Shown here: one piece after another, positions 8,447-16,261 of the stretch
How positions within the stretch are numbered: the first letter of the stretch is position 1
Layout: each line of letters begins with the position of its first letter
Assembly: GCA_947095945.1 (NCBI GenBank)
Contig: CAMUQM010000009.1
Span: forward strand, 1-24,306
DNA length: 24,306 nt
Source of the DNA: an uncultured Prevotella sp.
GTDB taxonomy: Bacteria > Bacteroidota > Bacteroidia > Bacteroidales > Bacteroidaceae
Reading direction: 5' to 3'
Notes under the pieces: generated by a model
The model's input: only the letters and a program-made list of their open reading frames with translations
Told to the model about the DNA's origin: nothing
Databases searched by the model: none
Position numbers and translations under genes: made by a program

Positions 8447-10123
8447 ATGACAATGAATAAAATATTTTCAACAATCATTCTGGCAGCTTTAGGTATTTCG
8501 ATGCTTACAAGTTGTATCGAGGAGGTTGAACCGCAGAGTGATACAGCCTCACTGGACCAAGTCGCGAAAGCACCTGGTGCCTTTAATAATATGGTTAGTG
8601 CACTGACAACAAATATCAGTGGTAAGAGAACATACTCTCCAAAAAATGATAGAGTCTGGGATTTTGGTTACACAGCATTCTTCTTAACTCGTGATATAGA
8701 GGGGCAGGATATTGTTCCAGCTGGTGCTCATAATGGTGTTACAGCTTGGTATAACAATGTTAAATATCTTTCTGCAGGTTATGCAATTACGCAGTTTCCA
8801 TGGACTTGCTATTATAAGTGGATTACTGATTGTAACAACGTCATCAAGAGTGCCGGTGCTTCTGGCTACAAGGAGCCCGAGGCTGGAAAGATGACGGGTG
8901 CAGGTATCGCTTATACAATGCGTGCCATGTTCTATCTGGATTTGGTTCGTATGTATGCAGCAAAGCCTTATGCTGTGGATGCAAATGCGCTCACAACCAT
9001 TAAGGCTGATGAATCACGTACATTACAGGAGGCTACTCATAGTGAGCGTATGACTTGGGGTGAGGCTTTTGACTTTATCTTGAAGGATCTTGATACTGCC
9101 GAGAAGTATCTTTCTAATTATAAGAGAGCAGATAAGTACACTCCTGATGTAAGTGTAGTTTATGGACTCAAGGCACGTGCTTATCTCGAGAAGCAGGACT
9201 GGGCAAATGCCGAGAAGTATGCTAAGTTGGCACAGCAAGGGTATACGATGATGAGCGAAGCACAGTATCTGAGCCGTGATAATGGTTTCAATATACCTAA
9301 CAGCTCATGGATGTTTGCTACACAGTTCCTTCCTACTGATCCGAACATTAAGGGAAATGACGGTGATGACTCTTGGGGCTCTGTAATGATCATGGAGGGT
9401 GGATTTGATGGTGGTTATGCTTCTTCTTATGGTGGTGTGATGGTTATTGACCGGCATCTTTATTCTACTATTCCCGCAACTGACTTCCGTCGCAAGTGTT
9501 GGGTTGACTTTACTCTTGATGGCATGACCCAGGAAAATGCTATCAATGAATTGAAGAATTACTCTAATTATCCAGAACGTGTTTATAAGTCAGGTAAGGA
9601 AAACGCGAAGTATGGTCTTGGTGGCTTGTCATTGAAGTTCCGTAATGTTGCAGGTAAGGCTGATGTTAAATATGATGCTTGGTGTGTGTCAGTTCCTTTG
9701 ATGCGTATTGAGGAGATGAAACTTATAGAGGCTGAGGCTGCTGGTATGCAGGACGAGGCTCGTGGAAAAGTGTTGTTGGAGGCATTCGCTAAGACGCGTG
9801 ACCCACAGTATGCCTATGGAACGCATACCGATGCTTATTATAATAATAGTACTTCTCTTTTCCAGAATGAGGTTTGGTGGCAGCGTCGTGTGGAACTCTG
9901 GGGTGAAGGCTTCGCTACTTTCGATATCAAGCGTCTCAACAAGGGTATCATTCGTAGTTATGCTGGTACTAATCATTTAGAGAATGCACGTTGGAATACT
10001 CAGGAACTACCTAACTGGATGGTATGGACATTCGTAGGTACAGAGGCTGATAATAATGGTGGTATGACACAGAACCCTAACCCTGTTCAGCCAGATACTG
10101 ACTCTAATCCATATCCATTCTAA
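8447..10123 (+). CDS. SusD/RagB-family surface lipoprotein
   Basis: This 558-residue protein is the lid and ligand-binding partner of the preceding SusC. The N-terminus is a lipoprotein signal with lipobox LTSC, so C23 is lipidated. The following IEEVE is acidic, in keeping with the Bacteroidota surface-export signal. The helical SusD core is visible in CYYKWITDCNNVIKSAGA, GIAYTMRAMFYLDLVRMYA, TPDVSVVYGLKARAYLEKQDW (TPR-like) and the C-terminal VWWQRRVELWGEG block (476-488), which is typical of SusD. The frame has ATG at 8447 and 8453; the second gives an equally good signal peptide. The ligand is unknown. Confidence 0.95.
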   Translation: MTMNKIFSTIILAALGISMLTSCIEEVEPQSDTASLDQVAKAPGAFNNMVSALTTNISGKRTYSPKNDRVWDFGYTAFFLTRDIEGQDIVPAGAHNGVTAWYNNVKYLSAGYAITQFPWTCYYKWITDCNNVIKSAGASGYKEPEAGKMTGAGIAYTMRAMFYLDLVRMYAAKPYAVDANALTTIKADESRTLQEATHSERMTWGEAFDFILKDLDTAEKYLSNYKRADKYTPDVSVVYGLKARAYLEKQDWANAEKYAKLAQQGYTMMSEAQYLSRDNGFNIPNSSWMFATQFLPTDPNIKGNDGDDSWGSVMIMEGGFDGGYASSYGGVMVIDRHLYSTIPATDFRRKCWVDFTLDGMTQENAINELKNYSNYPERVYKSGKENAKYGLGGLSLKFRNVAGKADVKYDAWCVSVPLMRIEEMKLIEAEAAGMQDEARGKVLLEAFAKTRDPQYAYGTHTDAYYNNSTSLFQNEVWWQRRVELWGEGFATFDIKRLNKGIIRSYAGTNHLENARWNTQELPNWMVWTFVGTEADNNGGMTQNPNPVQPDTDSNPYPF

Positions 10124-10153
10124 GTACATTGTTGAATATTAAAGCAAAAGGTT

Positions 10154-10909
10154 ATGAAGAAATATATTAAAAGTTTACTATTACTTGCTCTTGCAGCCGT
10201 AGTCTTCACAGGCTGTAAAGAAGAGTATGGTACAGATCCGGGGAACGATGGTACACCTGTTGCAACAGTTTATCAATATACTGTCGGTGAAGGATATAAT
10301 TCGGATAATGACTGTCATATTCGTGTTACTACTAATGCTGCGGTTAATGGTGTTTATTATCTGAGTGAGTTGAAGTCTGCAAAAGAGGCTCGTAAAATGA
10401 CAGAGGCACAGTATAATGACTATGTTGTTGCGAATGGTAAGAAAGTAGAAATAAAGGCTTCCGATTATAAGGATATTTATGTTACTGACTTACATGGTTT
10501 TTATGCTATAACGGTTGTTGCAGTCAATGGTAATCAGAAGACTTCTCAGTCAGTTGAGTTTACTGGTCTTGACTATAAGGAGTTGGGTACTTTCCCATAC
10601 GTATCAAAATTTTTTGGTGATATGGGAAAAGTAGAAGTTGAGTATTCTGAGGTAGGTAATCGTTATCGTATCAAGAATCTTTGGGCTGATGGCTATGGCT
10701 TCTCATTCAGTCCTCACGGTTCAAAGGTAACGATTTATCCATCTTCTATGCCGACTGGTTATAAGCATCCAAACTATGGTATGGTATTTGTAGCTGATCA
10801 GGGTAGTACTTATGACGAAGCATCTAAGACCTTCACCTTCAATTTCAAATTTACTGTATCAGCAGGTGAATTTGGACTAAGGGTAGAAACTTTGACTTTG
10901 AAGAATTAA
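10154..10909 (+). CDS. Surface lipoprotein of the SusCD operon
   Basis: This 251-residue lipoprotein has lipobox FTGC with C21 lipidated, followed by KEE, which matches the Bacteroidota K-(D/E)2 lipoprotein export signal and predicts a cell-surface location. The rest is beta-rich, with a likely fibronectin-III-like fold at about 37-135 (VATVYQYTVGEG to VTVVAVNG) and a second beta domain at about 145-251. No catalytic motif is recognised. It lies 30 bp after susD and just before a strong terminator, so it is the last gene of the trio. Its position suggests a SusE/SusF-like surface binding protein for the transporter's ligand, but I do not recognise a named family. Confidence 0.8.
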   Translation: MKKYIKSLLLLALAAVVFTGCKEEYGTDPGNDGTPVATVYQYTVGEGYNSDNDCHIRVTTNAAVNGVYYLSELKSAKEARKMTEAQYNDYVVANGKKVEIKASDYKDIYVTDLHGFYAITVVAVNGNQKTSQSVEFTGLDYKELGTFPYVSKFFGDMGKVEVEYSEVGNRYRIKNLWADGYGFSFSPHGSKVTIYPSSMPTGYKHPNYGMVFVADQGSTYDEASKTFTFNFKFTVSAGEFGLRVETLTLKN

Positions 10910-10939
10910 GAAAGGGCTAACTTTTTGATAGATAATTTT

Positions 10940-10985
10940 AGGCTCTTTGAAAGGGAATATTCCTTTTCAGAGAGCCTTTTTTATG
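10940..10985 (+). terminator. Rho-independent terminator of susC operon
   Basis: The outer stem AGGCTCT/AGAGCCT encloses an inner partly paired segment (GAAAGGGAA against TTCCTTTTC) around a short loop and runs into TTTTTTA. It starts about 30 bp after the lipoprotein stop and separates the trio from the WYL regulator. Confidence 0.88.
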
Positions 10986-11049
10986 CTTTTTAGGCAATTA
11001 ATACAGATAAAGTTACGTTATTTTCTATGTATATTGTTGGATTGTAAGA

Positions 11050-11979
11050 ATGAGGTTTGATAAATTAAAGAAACAGTTAGAACTGTTGATTCTCTTGTCT
11101 GATGGACGCAATTATACGGTTGAGGAACTGTGTGAGCGGATGAATCTATCACGTAGGAATTTCTATTACCTACTTGATTTCATCAAGCACGCAGGCTTTA
11201 TCGTATTCAAGAGTCAGGGCTATTATCATATTGATCGCCGTTCTCCTTTCTTTACACAGTTGCTGCAAACGATTCAGTTTACGGATAGGGACGTGAAGAC
11301 AATCCATAGTGTGCTGACAATGGCTGGCAATGATAGTGAAATGGTGAACCTGCTAAGACAGAAGTTGGAGAGTACTTATAATTTCTCGGTATCTGCAGAC
11401 TCGCCTATTCGTCGCCAAATGGATAGTAATATGAAACTGTTACGCAAAGCGATGGCAGAAAAGAAGACGGTTCGTTTGATAGGTTATTCAAGCCCACATA
11501 GCCATACGGTAAAGGACCGTCTTGTGGAGCCTTTCCTCTTACTGCACAATAATGAGGATGTACGCTGTCATGAATTGGTGTCGAAACAGAACAAGACATT
11601 CAAGATTTCGCGTATGACGAGTGTGGAGATATTAGATACACCGTGGCTACATGAAGACAAGCATAGACAGGTGTTTACGGACATCTTTATGTTCAGTGGC
11701 GAGGAGAGACATCGTGTGAAGTTGCGCTTAGGACAGTTGTCGCATAACCTTTTTAAAGAGGAATACCCGCAAGGTGCACATTATATCACTCCGAATGAAG
11801 ATGGTTCGTGGCTCTTAGATATAGAAATTTGTGACTATCGTGGCTTGGGACGCTTTGTTCTCGGACTCTTTAAAGATATAGAAATAATTGAGGGCGATGG
11901 CTTTAAGGCGTATATGAGGGAGGAAATAGAAAGCCTTATGGAGTCGTCGAACCTGAAGTTGCTAAAGAAAGGGGAGTAG
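11050..11979 (+). CDS. WYL-domain transcriptional regulator
   Basis: This 309-residue protein is a cytoplasmic DNA-binding regulator. Residues 1-60 form a winged-helix/DeoR-like HTH (LLSDGRNYTVEELCERMNLSRRNF). About 130-205 is a WYL domain (KKTVRLIGYSSPHS, RLVEPFLLLHNNEDVRCHEL, FKISRMTSVEIL), in which the family's W-Y-L triad is not literal. About 215-300 is the C-terminal WCX-like extension (RVKLRLGQLSHNLFKEEYP, GLGRFVLGLFKDIEI). WYL domains sense small ligands or nucleic acid in other systems; the ligand here is unknown. It follows the susC operon terminator and converges on the GH36 gene, so control of either neighbour is conceivable but not shown. No consensus promoter is clear in the 65 bp upstream. 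Confidence 0.88.
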   Translation: MRFDKLKKQLELLILLSDGRNYTVEELCERMNLSRRNFYYLLDFIKHAGFIVFKSQGYYHIDRRSPFFTQLLQTIQFTDRDVKTIHSVLTMAGNDSEMVNLLRQKLESTYNFSVSADSPIRRQMDSNMKLLRKAMAEKKTVRLIGYSSPHSHTVKDRLVEPFLLLHNNEDVRCHELVSKQNKTFKISRMTSVEILDTPWLHEDKHRQVFTDIFMFSGEERHRVKLRLGQLSHNLFKEEYPQGAHYITPNEDGSWLLDIEICDYRGLGRFVLGLFKDIEIIEGDGFKAYMREEIESLMESSNLKLLKKGE

Positions 11980-12374
11980 GGACTTCCCCCAATTCCTCCG
12001 AAGAAGTGAACTGCTTTTTTGCTAATTCTTGGTGAGAATAAGGGAAGATTGACTTTTGTAAAGTACCAGTAATCGGTTGTTTGATGCTTTAGAAAAGGCT
12101 TACTGGTAGGTACTATATTTTACATTAAACTACATATTGCGAATTCTTTTCATGAAGAAAAATATTTATTTTCATGAAAAGAATTATTTTTCTTCATGAA
12201 AATAAATATTTCTTCTCGTGAAAAAAATAATTATTCTCACGAATGTTAGGGAATTAACAAACGTGAGAATAATAGGGTAGAGCAGCTTTTTCCTTATAGA
12301 AAAGATGCTGTTTTATCTTTTGTTCAGTACCGTTTCTTCAACTTCATTATACCTTATTGAAAGATAAAGGAGGT
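11980..12374. other. Convergent spacer with hairpins and palindromes
   Basis: There is no gene in this 395 bp between the WYL regulator and the GH36 gene. It holds a hairpin with 7-bp arms (CCAGTAA at 12066-12072 and TTACTGG at 12100-12106), the AT-rich palindrome block at 12142-12272, and an imperfect hairpin at about 12282-12310 (arms AGCAGCTTTT and AAAAGATGCT) followed by a T-rich stretch, a possible terminator for the WYL gene. Confidence 0.6.
12142..12272. repeat. Modular AT-rich palindrome block, copy 1
   Basis: Overlapping perfect inverted repeats occur here. The 15-mer AATTCTTTTCATGAA (12142-12156) is inverted at 12171-12185. The 19-mer AAATATTTATTTTCATGAA (12160-12178) is inverted at 12193-12211. 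The 11-mer TTATTCTCACG (12231-12241) is inverted at 12262-12272. The core words ATTTATTTTC and TTCATGAAAATAAAT recur in the same order at 21218-21287. Confidence 0.85.
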
Positions 12375-14564
12375 TTATTCTGCAGTCAGTTCAAGAACTC
12401 TACTTGAACCCTCATAGGCAGAGAGAACCATCAGACCCACCTTCATCAAATAGTCACCCGTGTATCTTTGTTCGTTGCAATGTAATGACGAGATAGTGTT
12501 AGGCATAAGGTTGATTTCCTTCACCAAGTAAGTACGGTTGGCATCCAATCCTTGAAGGCGCACAGCTTGCTGTGGTTCAGAGTAACGTGGGTGCAAGTCG
12601 TAAGCGAAAAGGACTGCCTTAGCCTTGTCTCGTGATACATAGTTTACTGCCATGTGATGGGTCTCGTATGGCGAAATAAGACGATAGAGTTCTCCGTCAA
12701 GGATAACATCTTTGAGGCGATTCCAGTTAGCTACCGCTTCCTGCGTAAACTTATAATCCTCCGATTTCATCGTCTTGAGGTCAATGTCGAAGCCAAGTTT
12801 ACACATACTTGCTACGTCTGTTCGGAACTTAATACTTGTACGTCTGTTCCAGTTTGTGACGTGTGCTGCCAATGCCTTTGACGGGAAGAACTTCGACATA
12901 CTGTATTGTATGTAAAGACGCTCGTATGGGTCGGTATCGTCGGAAGGCCAGAATTCACCATAATATTTCAAAGCCTGATAGTCGCATCGACCACCACCAC
13001 CAGAGCAGAGCATCATTTCCAGTTTAGGATACTTTGCTTGGATACGATCGAGTACCTTATAGAGACCACGCACATATTCTATATATAAGTTGCCTTGGTT
13101 TGCCTTTTGATAAGGCGAGTAGATGTTGGTGATAGGGCTGTTACAGTCCCATTTGAAGTAGACGATATTTGGATTCTCTGTCATTAGTCGGTCTACCACG
13201 CTGAAGACGTAGTCCTGCACCTCTGGGTTGGAGAGGTCGAGCACTAATTGATGACGGTAATAGTAAGTCTCACGATTAGGTAGTTCAATCACCCAATTCT
13301 TATGTTTCTCGTAGAGTTCACTCTTTGGGTTGACCATTTCTGGCTCAATCCAAAGTCCAAACTTTACTCCTGCTTCCTCTGCTGCTTTGGTTAAAGCTGG
13401 AATACCACCGGGCAGTTTTGTGCGAGTTGGCTCCCAATCGCCTAATCCGGCACGGTCGTCTTTGCGTGGGTATTTGTTAGCAAACCAGCCATCGTCTAAA
13501 AGGAACATGTCAACACCTAAGTCTTTGGCATCTTTCATCAGCTGTGCAAGCTTTTCTTGGTTGAAGTCGAAAGCTGTATTCTCCCAGTTGTTGAGAAGTG
13601 TCATACGACTTCCTTCACCGTTCCAGAGCTGGTATCTGCGTGCCCAGCTCTGCAGGTTGCGGCTTGCCTGACCTGTTCCGTTCTCGCTCAAGGTGAAGAT
13701 AAACTCTGGTGTCTTGAAGGTTTCTCCAGCTTTTAGCTTGTAATTAGAGGCATAAGAGTTGATGGCTGGGATGACACGAAGGCAGTTTACGTTGTCTATC
13801 TCAAAGGTAAAACTGAAATTACCTGTCCATCCGATAGTACCTAACATTACTCGTCCTTGGTTTTCTTGTGCAGGCTGATCGAAGCCAATTTCAAAGAAAG
13901 GCTCGCTCTGTTCGGCTGCACGTGTGCCGAGTTTCGTATCTACAATCTTTTTACCGAACTGTAATTGCTGTACGGCTGGCTGCCCTTCACGTGCCCAGTC
14001 GCTGTGGTAATTGGTGAGAAAATACTTTGAGCTATTAAAATAAAATATACCACTTGCATATCTCCAAAGCGTGATAGGCGATTTTTCGTTGTGCTTTATC
14101 TCGCTCCATGTCTTGATGACATTCTCCTTGCTATATGCCACATAGTGGAGAGTTACTTGCACGGCATATTTGTCGTCAGCCAACTGTATGATGGTTTCTG
14201 TTCCACCCGGAATGGCTTTCTGTGTACTGCTTTGGTAATATAAATAGGTTGTTTGGTTGCCGTCAGCATGTGTAATAGCTAATGCTGGTTCAAACATATC
14301 CTCACCACCTGAGCCCGGATAAGCCTCACGTCCACGAATGCCATAGGCACCGTCAGAGCCAGCATAGATGTTCCAGTTGAAGTGGTTGAAGTCTGCTGTA
14401 CTATTCAGTTTCTCGCCTAAGTAGACCTGATAGAGTCTGTTTTTGGGTGAAACCTGTAAAATGATGTCAATGTTATCCGTGTTAATTCGGATGGATTGTT
14501 TGTCGGCTGCTCCTATGCTGAGGCTTAGGAGGGTGCCGACGAAGAGTAATAATAGCTTTTTCAT
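12375..14564 (-). CDS. GH36 alpha-galactosidase, exported
   Basis: This 729-residue glycoside hydrolase family 36 enzyme removes terminal alpha-galactose from oligosaccharides such as raffinose-type sugars or galactomannan side chains. Residues 1-19 are a signal peptide (cut near IGA-A), so it acts in the periplasm or outside; there is no lipobox. An N-terminal beta-supersandwich spans about 25-310, a TIM barrel about 320-640, and a C-terminal beta domain follows. Visible motifs are LLDDGW (355-360), WIEPEMVNP (405-413), the nucleophile D473 in YFKWDCN, CSGGGGR (520-526), and the acid/base D542 in SDDTDPYERL, equivalent to the SDNTD motif of characterised members. No consensus promoter is seen in the 61 bp upstream, so it is probably cotranscribed with the TPR regulator gene before it. 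It converges on the WYL regulator. Confidence 0.93.
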   Translation of the reverse strand: MKKLLLLFVGTLLSLSIGAADKQSIRINTDNIDIILQVSPKNRLYQVYLGEKLNSTADFNHFNWNIYAGSDGAYGIRGREAYPGSGGEDMFEPALAITHADGNQTTYLYYQSSTQKAIPGGTETIIQLADDKYAVQVTLHYVAYSKENVIKTWSEIKHNEKSPITLWRYASGIFYFNSSKYFLTNYHSDWAREGQPAVQQLQFGKKIVDTKLGTRAAEQSEPFFEIGFDQPAQENQGRVMLGTIGWTGNFSFTFEIDNVNCLRVIPAINSYASNYKLKAGETFKTPEFIFTLSENGTGQASRNLQSWARRYQLWNGEGSRMTLLNNWENTAFDFNQEKLAQLMKDAKDLGVDMFLLDDGWFANKYPRKDDRAGLGDWEPTRTKLPGGIPALTKAAEEAGVKFGLWIEPEMVNPKSELYEKHKNWVIELPNRETYYYRHQLVLDLSNPEVQDYVFSVVDRLMTENPNIVYFKWDCNSPITNIYSPYQKANQGNLYIEYVRGLYKVLDRIQAKYPKLEMMLCSGGGGRCDYQALKYYGEFWPSDDTDPYERLYIQYSMSKFFPSKALAAHVTNWNRRTSIKFRTDVASMCKLGFDIDLKTMKSEDYKFTQEAVANWNRLKDVILDGELYRLISPYETHHMAVNYVSRDKAKAVLFAYDLHPRYSEPQQAVRLQGLDANRTYLVKEINLMPNTISSLHCNEQRYTGDYLMKVGLMVLSAYEGSSRVLELTAE

Positions 14565-14625
14565 CTGTGTATTCTTAATAGTTCTTGTTATTTATATTGT
14601 GTCCGCTCTTGCTGTTATGAAGTTT

Positions 14626-15834
14626 TTATAAAGTAATGCTGTTCTCTGCTTCGAGGTCTATACCAGCTTCCACAGTCTCCTCTTGTGGTTTTTCCATCTT
14701 CTTTTTCATTCTACTCTTAATCGACCTTATTGCTTGTGAAGTACAGCAGAAAGCATCAGCTTTTTGTTCGTCGGTCATTCCGTTGTGTTCCATTATATAG
14801 TAGAATGTCTCCTTTGGAGTGAAAGCATAGCGAGGATTATTGAGGATATACGCAAGATCATAATCGAAGTTGGACATAATAGCGTTGAGTGCCTGCTGTT
14901 CACGTTTGCCCATCTGTGAGATGTTACCACCTTTAAGAATCGTGTAGAGAGAGTCTACTCCCAGCTTTGTTTGTTCGATGGAATCGGTCGTTTTTGTATC
15001 TTCACTATGATTAGGAACCTTTAGTTTAAGTAGTTCTAACTCATTAATCTTTTGGTCGACTTCTGCTTTCATCTCGTCAATGGTTGCATCTTTCCGTCGG
15101 AGTAGTAGCTGAATATTCTGCTCTGTCTCCTCTTGTTGTCTGCGATAAGCATGTAATTGTTGGCGCATACGACGGCGAAACCATACAACGATACCAGCTG
15201 TAAGGAGTATAAGGAAGATAAAAAGATAAGCGATATAGAGTTGCAACTGTAGTGCCTTACGCTGTGCGATAGCTACTTCATACCGGTCTTGGATCTGTAC
15301 AATCTCAATGTCTTTCTCCGGTGAAACCGATAAAATTTGGCGTTTTTCGATACGTGTTCGCAGCTTTTCTATTTGCTGTTCTTGGTCTTTTCGTATGCGT
15401 GGCTTAAAAGATTCGGCTTTCTTTACATACTGTAGTGCAGAGTCACGTCGTCCCATTTGATTGAAGACAGAAGCCTTACCGAGGTAAATGTCGGTTAGTC
15501 TGTGGTTCTTCTTACTATCATTAGCATATCGAACGGTATGGTTGAAGTAGTCAAGAGCTAATTTGTAAGCGCCATTTTGTGCATTTAAAAGGGCGATACG
15601 ATAGTATGTTGCAAACTTCAATGAGTCTTCTGTTACGTTGAAAAGGTGCTTTTCTGCTGATTTTAGCTGATACATCGCATTCTTTGTGTCATGCTTAGCC
15701 ATGAAGAAAGCAGCACTATCAAGGCGCATCCGAGTGATTCCCTCGTCTGTTGCAGGATAGTTGGGCAGTTTCCTTTGGCTGCATGAAAGCAATATCAAAA
15801 TGCTAATCAGTAGTAAAATAGGTCTTTTCTTCAT
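14626..15834 (-). CDS. TPR lipoprotein with TM and C-terminal HTH
   Basis: This 402-residue membrane-spanning regulator-like protein is counted from the ATG at 15834. The frame is open to an ATG at 15870, but that start lies upstream of the predicted transcription start and would bury the signal sequence. Residues 1-18 are a lipoprotein signal (lipobox LLSC, C18). About 30-155 are TPR-like helices (SAAFFMAKHDTKNAMYQL, GAYKLALDYFNHTV, GKASVFNQMGRRDSALQYV). About 199-219 is a transmembrane segment, then a basic stop and a coiled coil (about 220-273). About 325-385 resembles an HTH (FTPKETFYYIMEHNGMT, QAIRSIKSRMKKK). Such TPR-TM-HTH proteins are common in Bacteroidota and are thought to be regulators. 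The GH36 gene follows after 61 bp, so it may be the target or partner (inferred). Confidence 0.8.
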   Translation of the reverse strand: MKKRPILLLISILILLSCSQRKLPNYPATDEGITRMRLDSAAFFMAKHDTKNAMYQLKSAEKHLFNVTEDSLKFATYYRIALLNAQNGAYKLALDYFNHTVRYANDSKKNHRLTDIYLGKASVFNQMGRRDSALQYVKKAESFKPRIRKDQEQQIEKLRTRIEKRQILSVSPEKDIEIVQIQDRYEVAIAQRKALQLQLYIAYLFIFLILLTAGIVVWFRRRMRQQLHAYRRQQEETEQNIQLLLRRKDATIDEMKAEVDQKINELELLKLKVPNHSEDTKTTDSIEQTKLGVDSLYTILKGGNISQMGKREQQALNAIMSNFDYDLAYILNNPRYAFTPKETFYYIMEHNGMTDEQKADAFCCTSQAIRSIKSRMKKKMEKPQEETVEAGIDLEAENSITL

Positions 15835-15839
15835 ATTTG

Positions 15840-15871
15840 CAAAGATACACATTCTACAGCGTATTCCCAAA
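15840..15871 (-). promoter_or_regulatory. Promoter of TPR regulator, leaderless
   Basis: On the minus strand, TTTG (15871-15868), 20 bases, then TATCTTTG (15847-15840) match the Bacteroidota consensus exactly. The -7 box ends only five bases before the ATG at 15834, so transcription should begin at or within a few bases of the start codon. Confidence 0.75.
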
Positions 15872-15976
15872 TAAGGCTGATAAGAAAGGAGGAGAAAAGC
15901 TATCTTTGCGCTTTGTAAAGTGCGAAAGAGAGGGAACTTTTATGATTTATGTTGTGTCAAAGGAAGGGTGTGTTTG

Positions 15977-16009
15977 TTTGTAAGTTGTTGATAATTAAGT
16001 GTATCTTTG
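15977..16009 (+). promoter_or_regulatory. Promoter candidate 1 in spacer
   Basis: TTTG at 15977-15980, 21 bases, then TATCTTTG at 16002-16009. A second TTTG lies directly before it, at 15973-15976. The start site would be near 16013-16016. This may serve the hairpin transcript or the TonB-domain genes. Confidence 0.6.
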
Positions 16010-16037
16010 TTTCTTCTGTGTCAATGCTAATGGGGCT

Positions 16038-16069
16038 ATTGCATGGCGTTACATTCTTCTTTATCTTTG
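16038..16069 (+). promoter_or_regulatory. Promoter candidate 2 in spacer
   Basis: ATTG at 16038-16041 (three of four consensus bases), 20 bases, then TATCTTTG at 16062-16069. The start site would be near 16073-16076, about 35 bases before the GC-rich hairpin. Confidence 0.5.
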
Positions 16070-16073
16070 CATC

Positions 16074-16158
16074 GACAATAAGTTCCAATATTTGTCATCT
16101 GCAATTCATAAACCTGCGGCGGCGTGATTGCGTTTAAGCGCTGGCGCAGGTTTTAATT
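16074..16158 (+). ncRNA. Candidate small RNA or attenuated leader
   Basis: The stretch from the predicted start of promoter candidate 2 to the end of the hairpin is about 85 bases, does not overlap a credible ORF, and ends in a terminator-like structure. It could be an independent small RNA or a leader that attenuates expression of the gene at 16262. No known RNA family is recognised. Confidence 0.25.
16110..16157 (+). terminator. GC-rich hairpin, terminator-like
   Basis: Perfect 9-bp arms AAACCTGCG (16110-16118) and CGCAGGTTT (16145-16153) enclose a GC-rich partly paired interior, and T-rich sequence (TAATT) follows. It is much richer in GC than its surroundings. The T run is short, so termination may be partial. 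Confidence 0.45.
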
Positions 16159-16261
16159 AAAGAGTTATCCTAAGACTTCTCACGATGGGGAGTTTATTCA
16201 TAATACTTTCTGGAATGGCAGCATTAAGCAGCTATGAAGGAGATTAAAACAACAGATTTAT

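Larger units (their letters stand above)
15872..16261. other. Spacer with plus-strand promoter boxes
   Basis: There is no convincing gene in this 390 bp. On the plus strand TATCTTTG occurs three times: at 15901-15908 (no good -33), 16002-16009 and 16062-16069. The last two have upstream elements at the proper distance. A GC-rich hairpin at 16110-16153 follows. A 62-codon ORF at 15949-16137 overlaps these elements and is not believed. The remaining 100 bases lead to the first TonB-domain gene. Confidence 0.55.

Noticed and set aside
5130..14564. A complete polysaccharide utilisation locus including the GH36 enzyme
   Set aside because: The enzyme is in another transcription unit on the opposite strand, behind a terminator and a WYL gene; linkage to the SusCD operon is not shown.
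15835..15870. Upstream ATG giving 12 more residues to the TPR regulator
   Set aside because: It lies upstream of the predicted transcription start and would put MGIRCRMCIFAN before a normal lipoprotein signal.
15949..16137. 62-codon ORF with hydrophobic stretches
   Set aside because: It overlaps two promoter-like boxes and half of the GC-rich hairpin, has no ribosome-loading sequence, and its peptide looks like translated promoter DNA.
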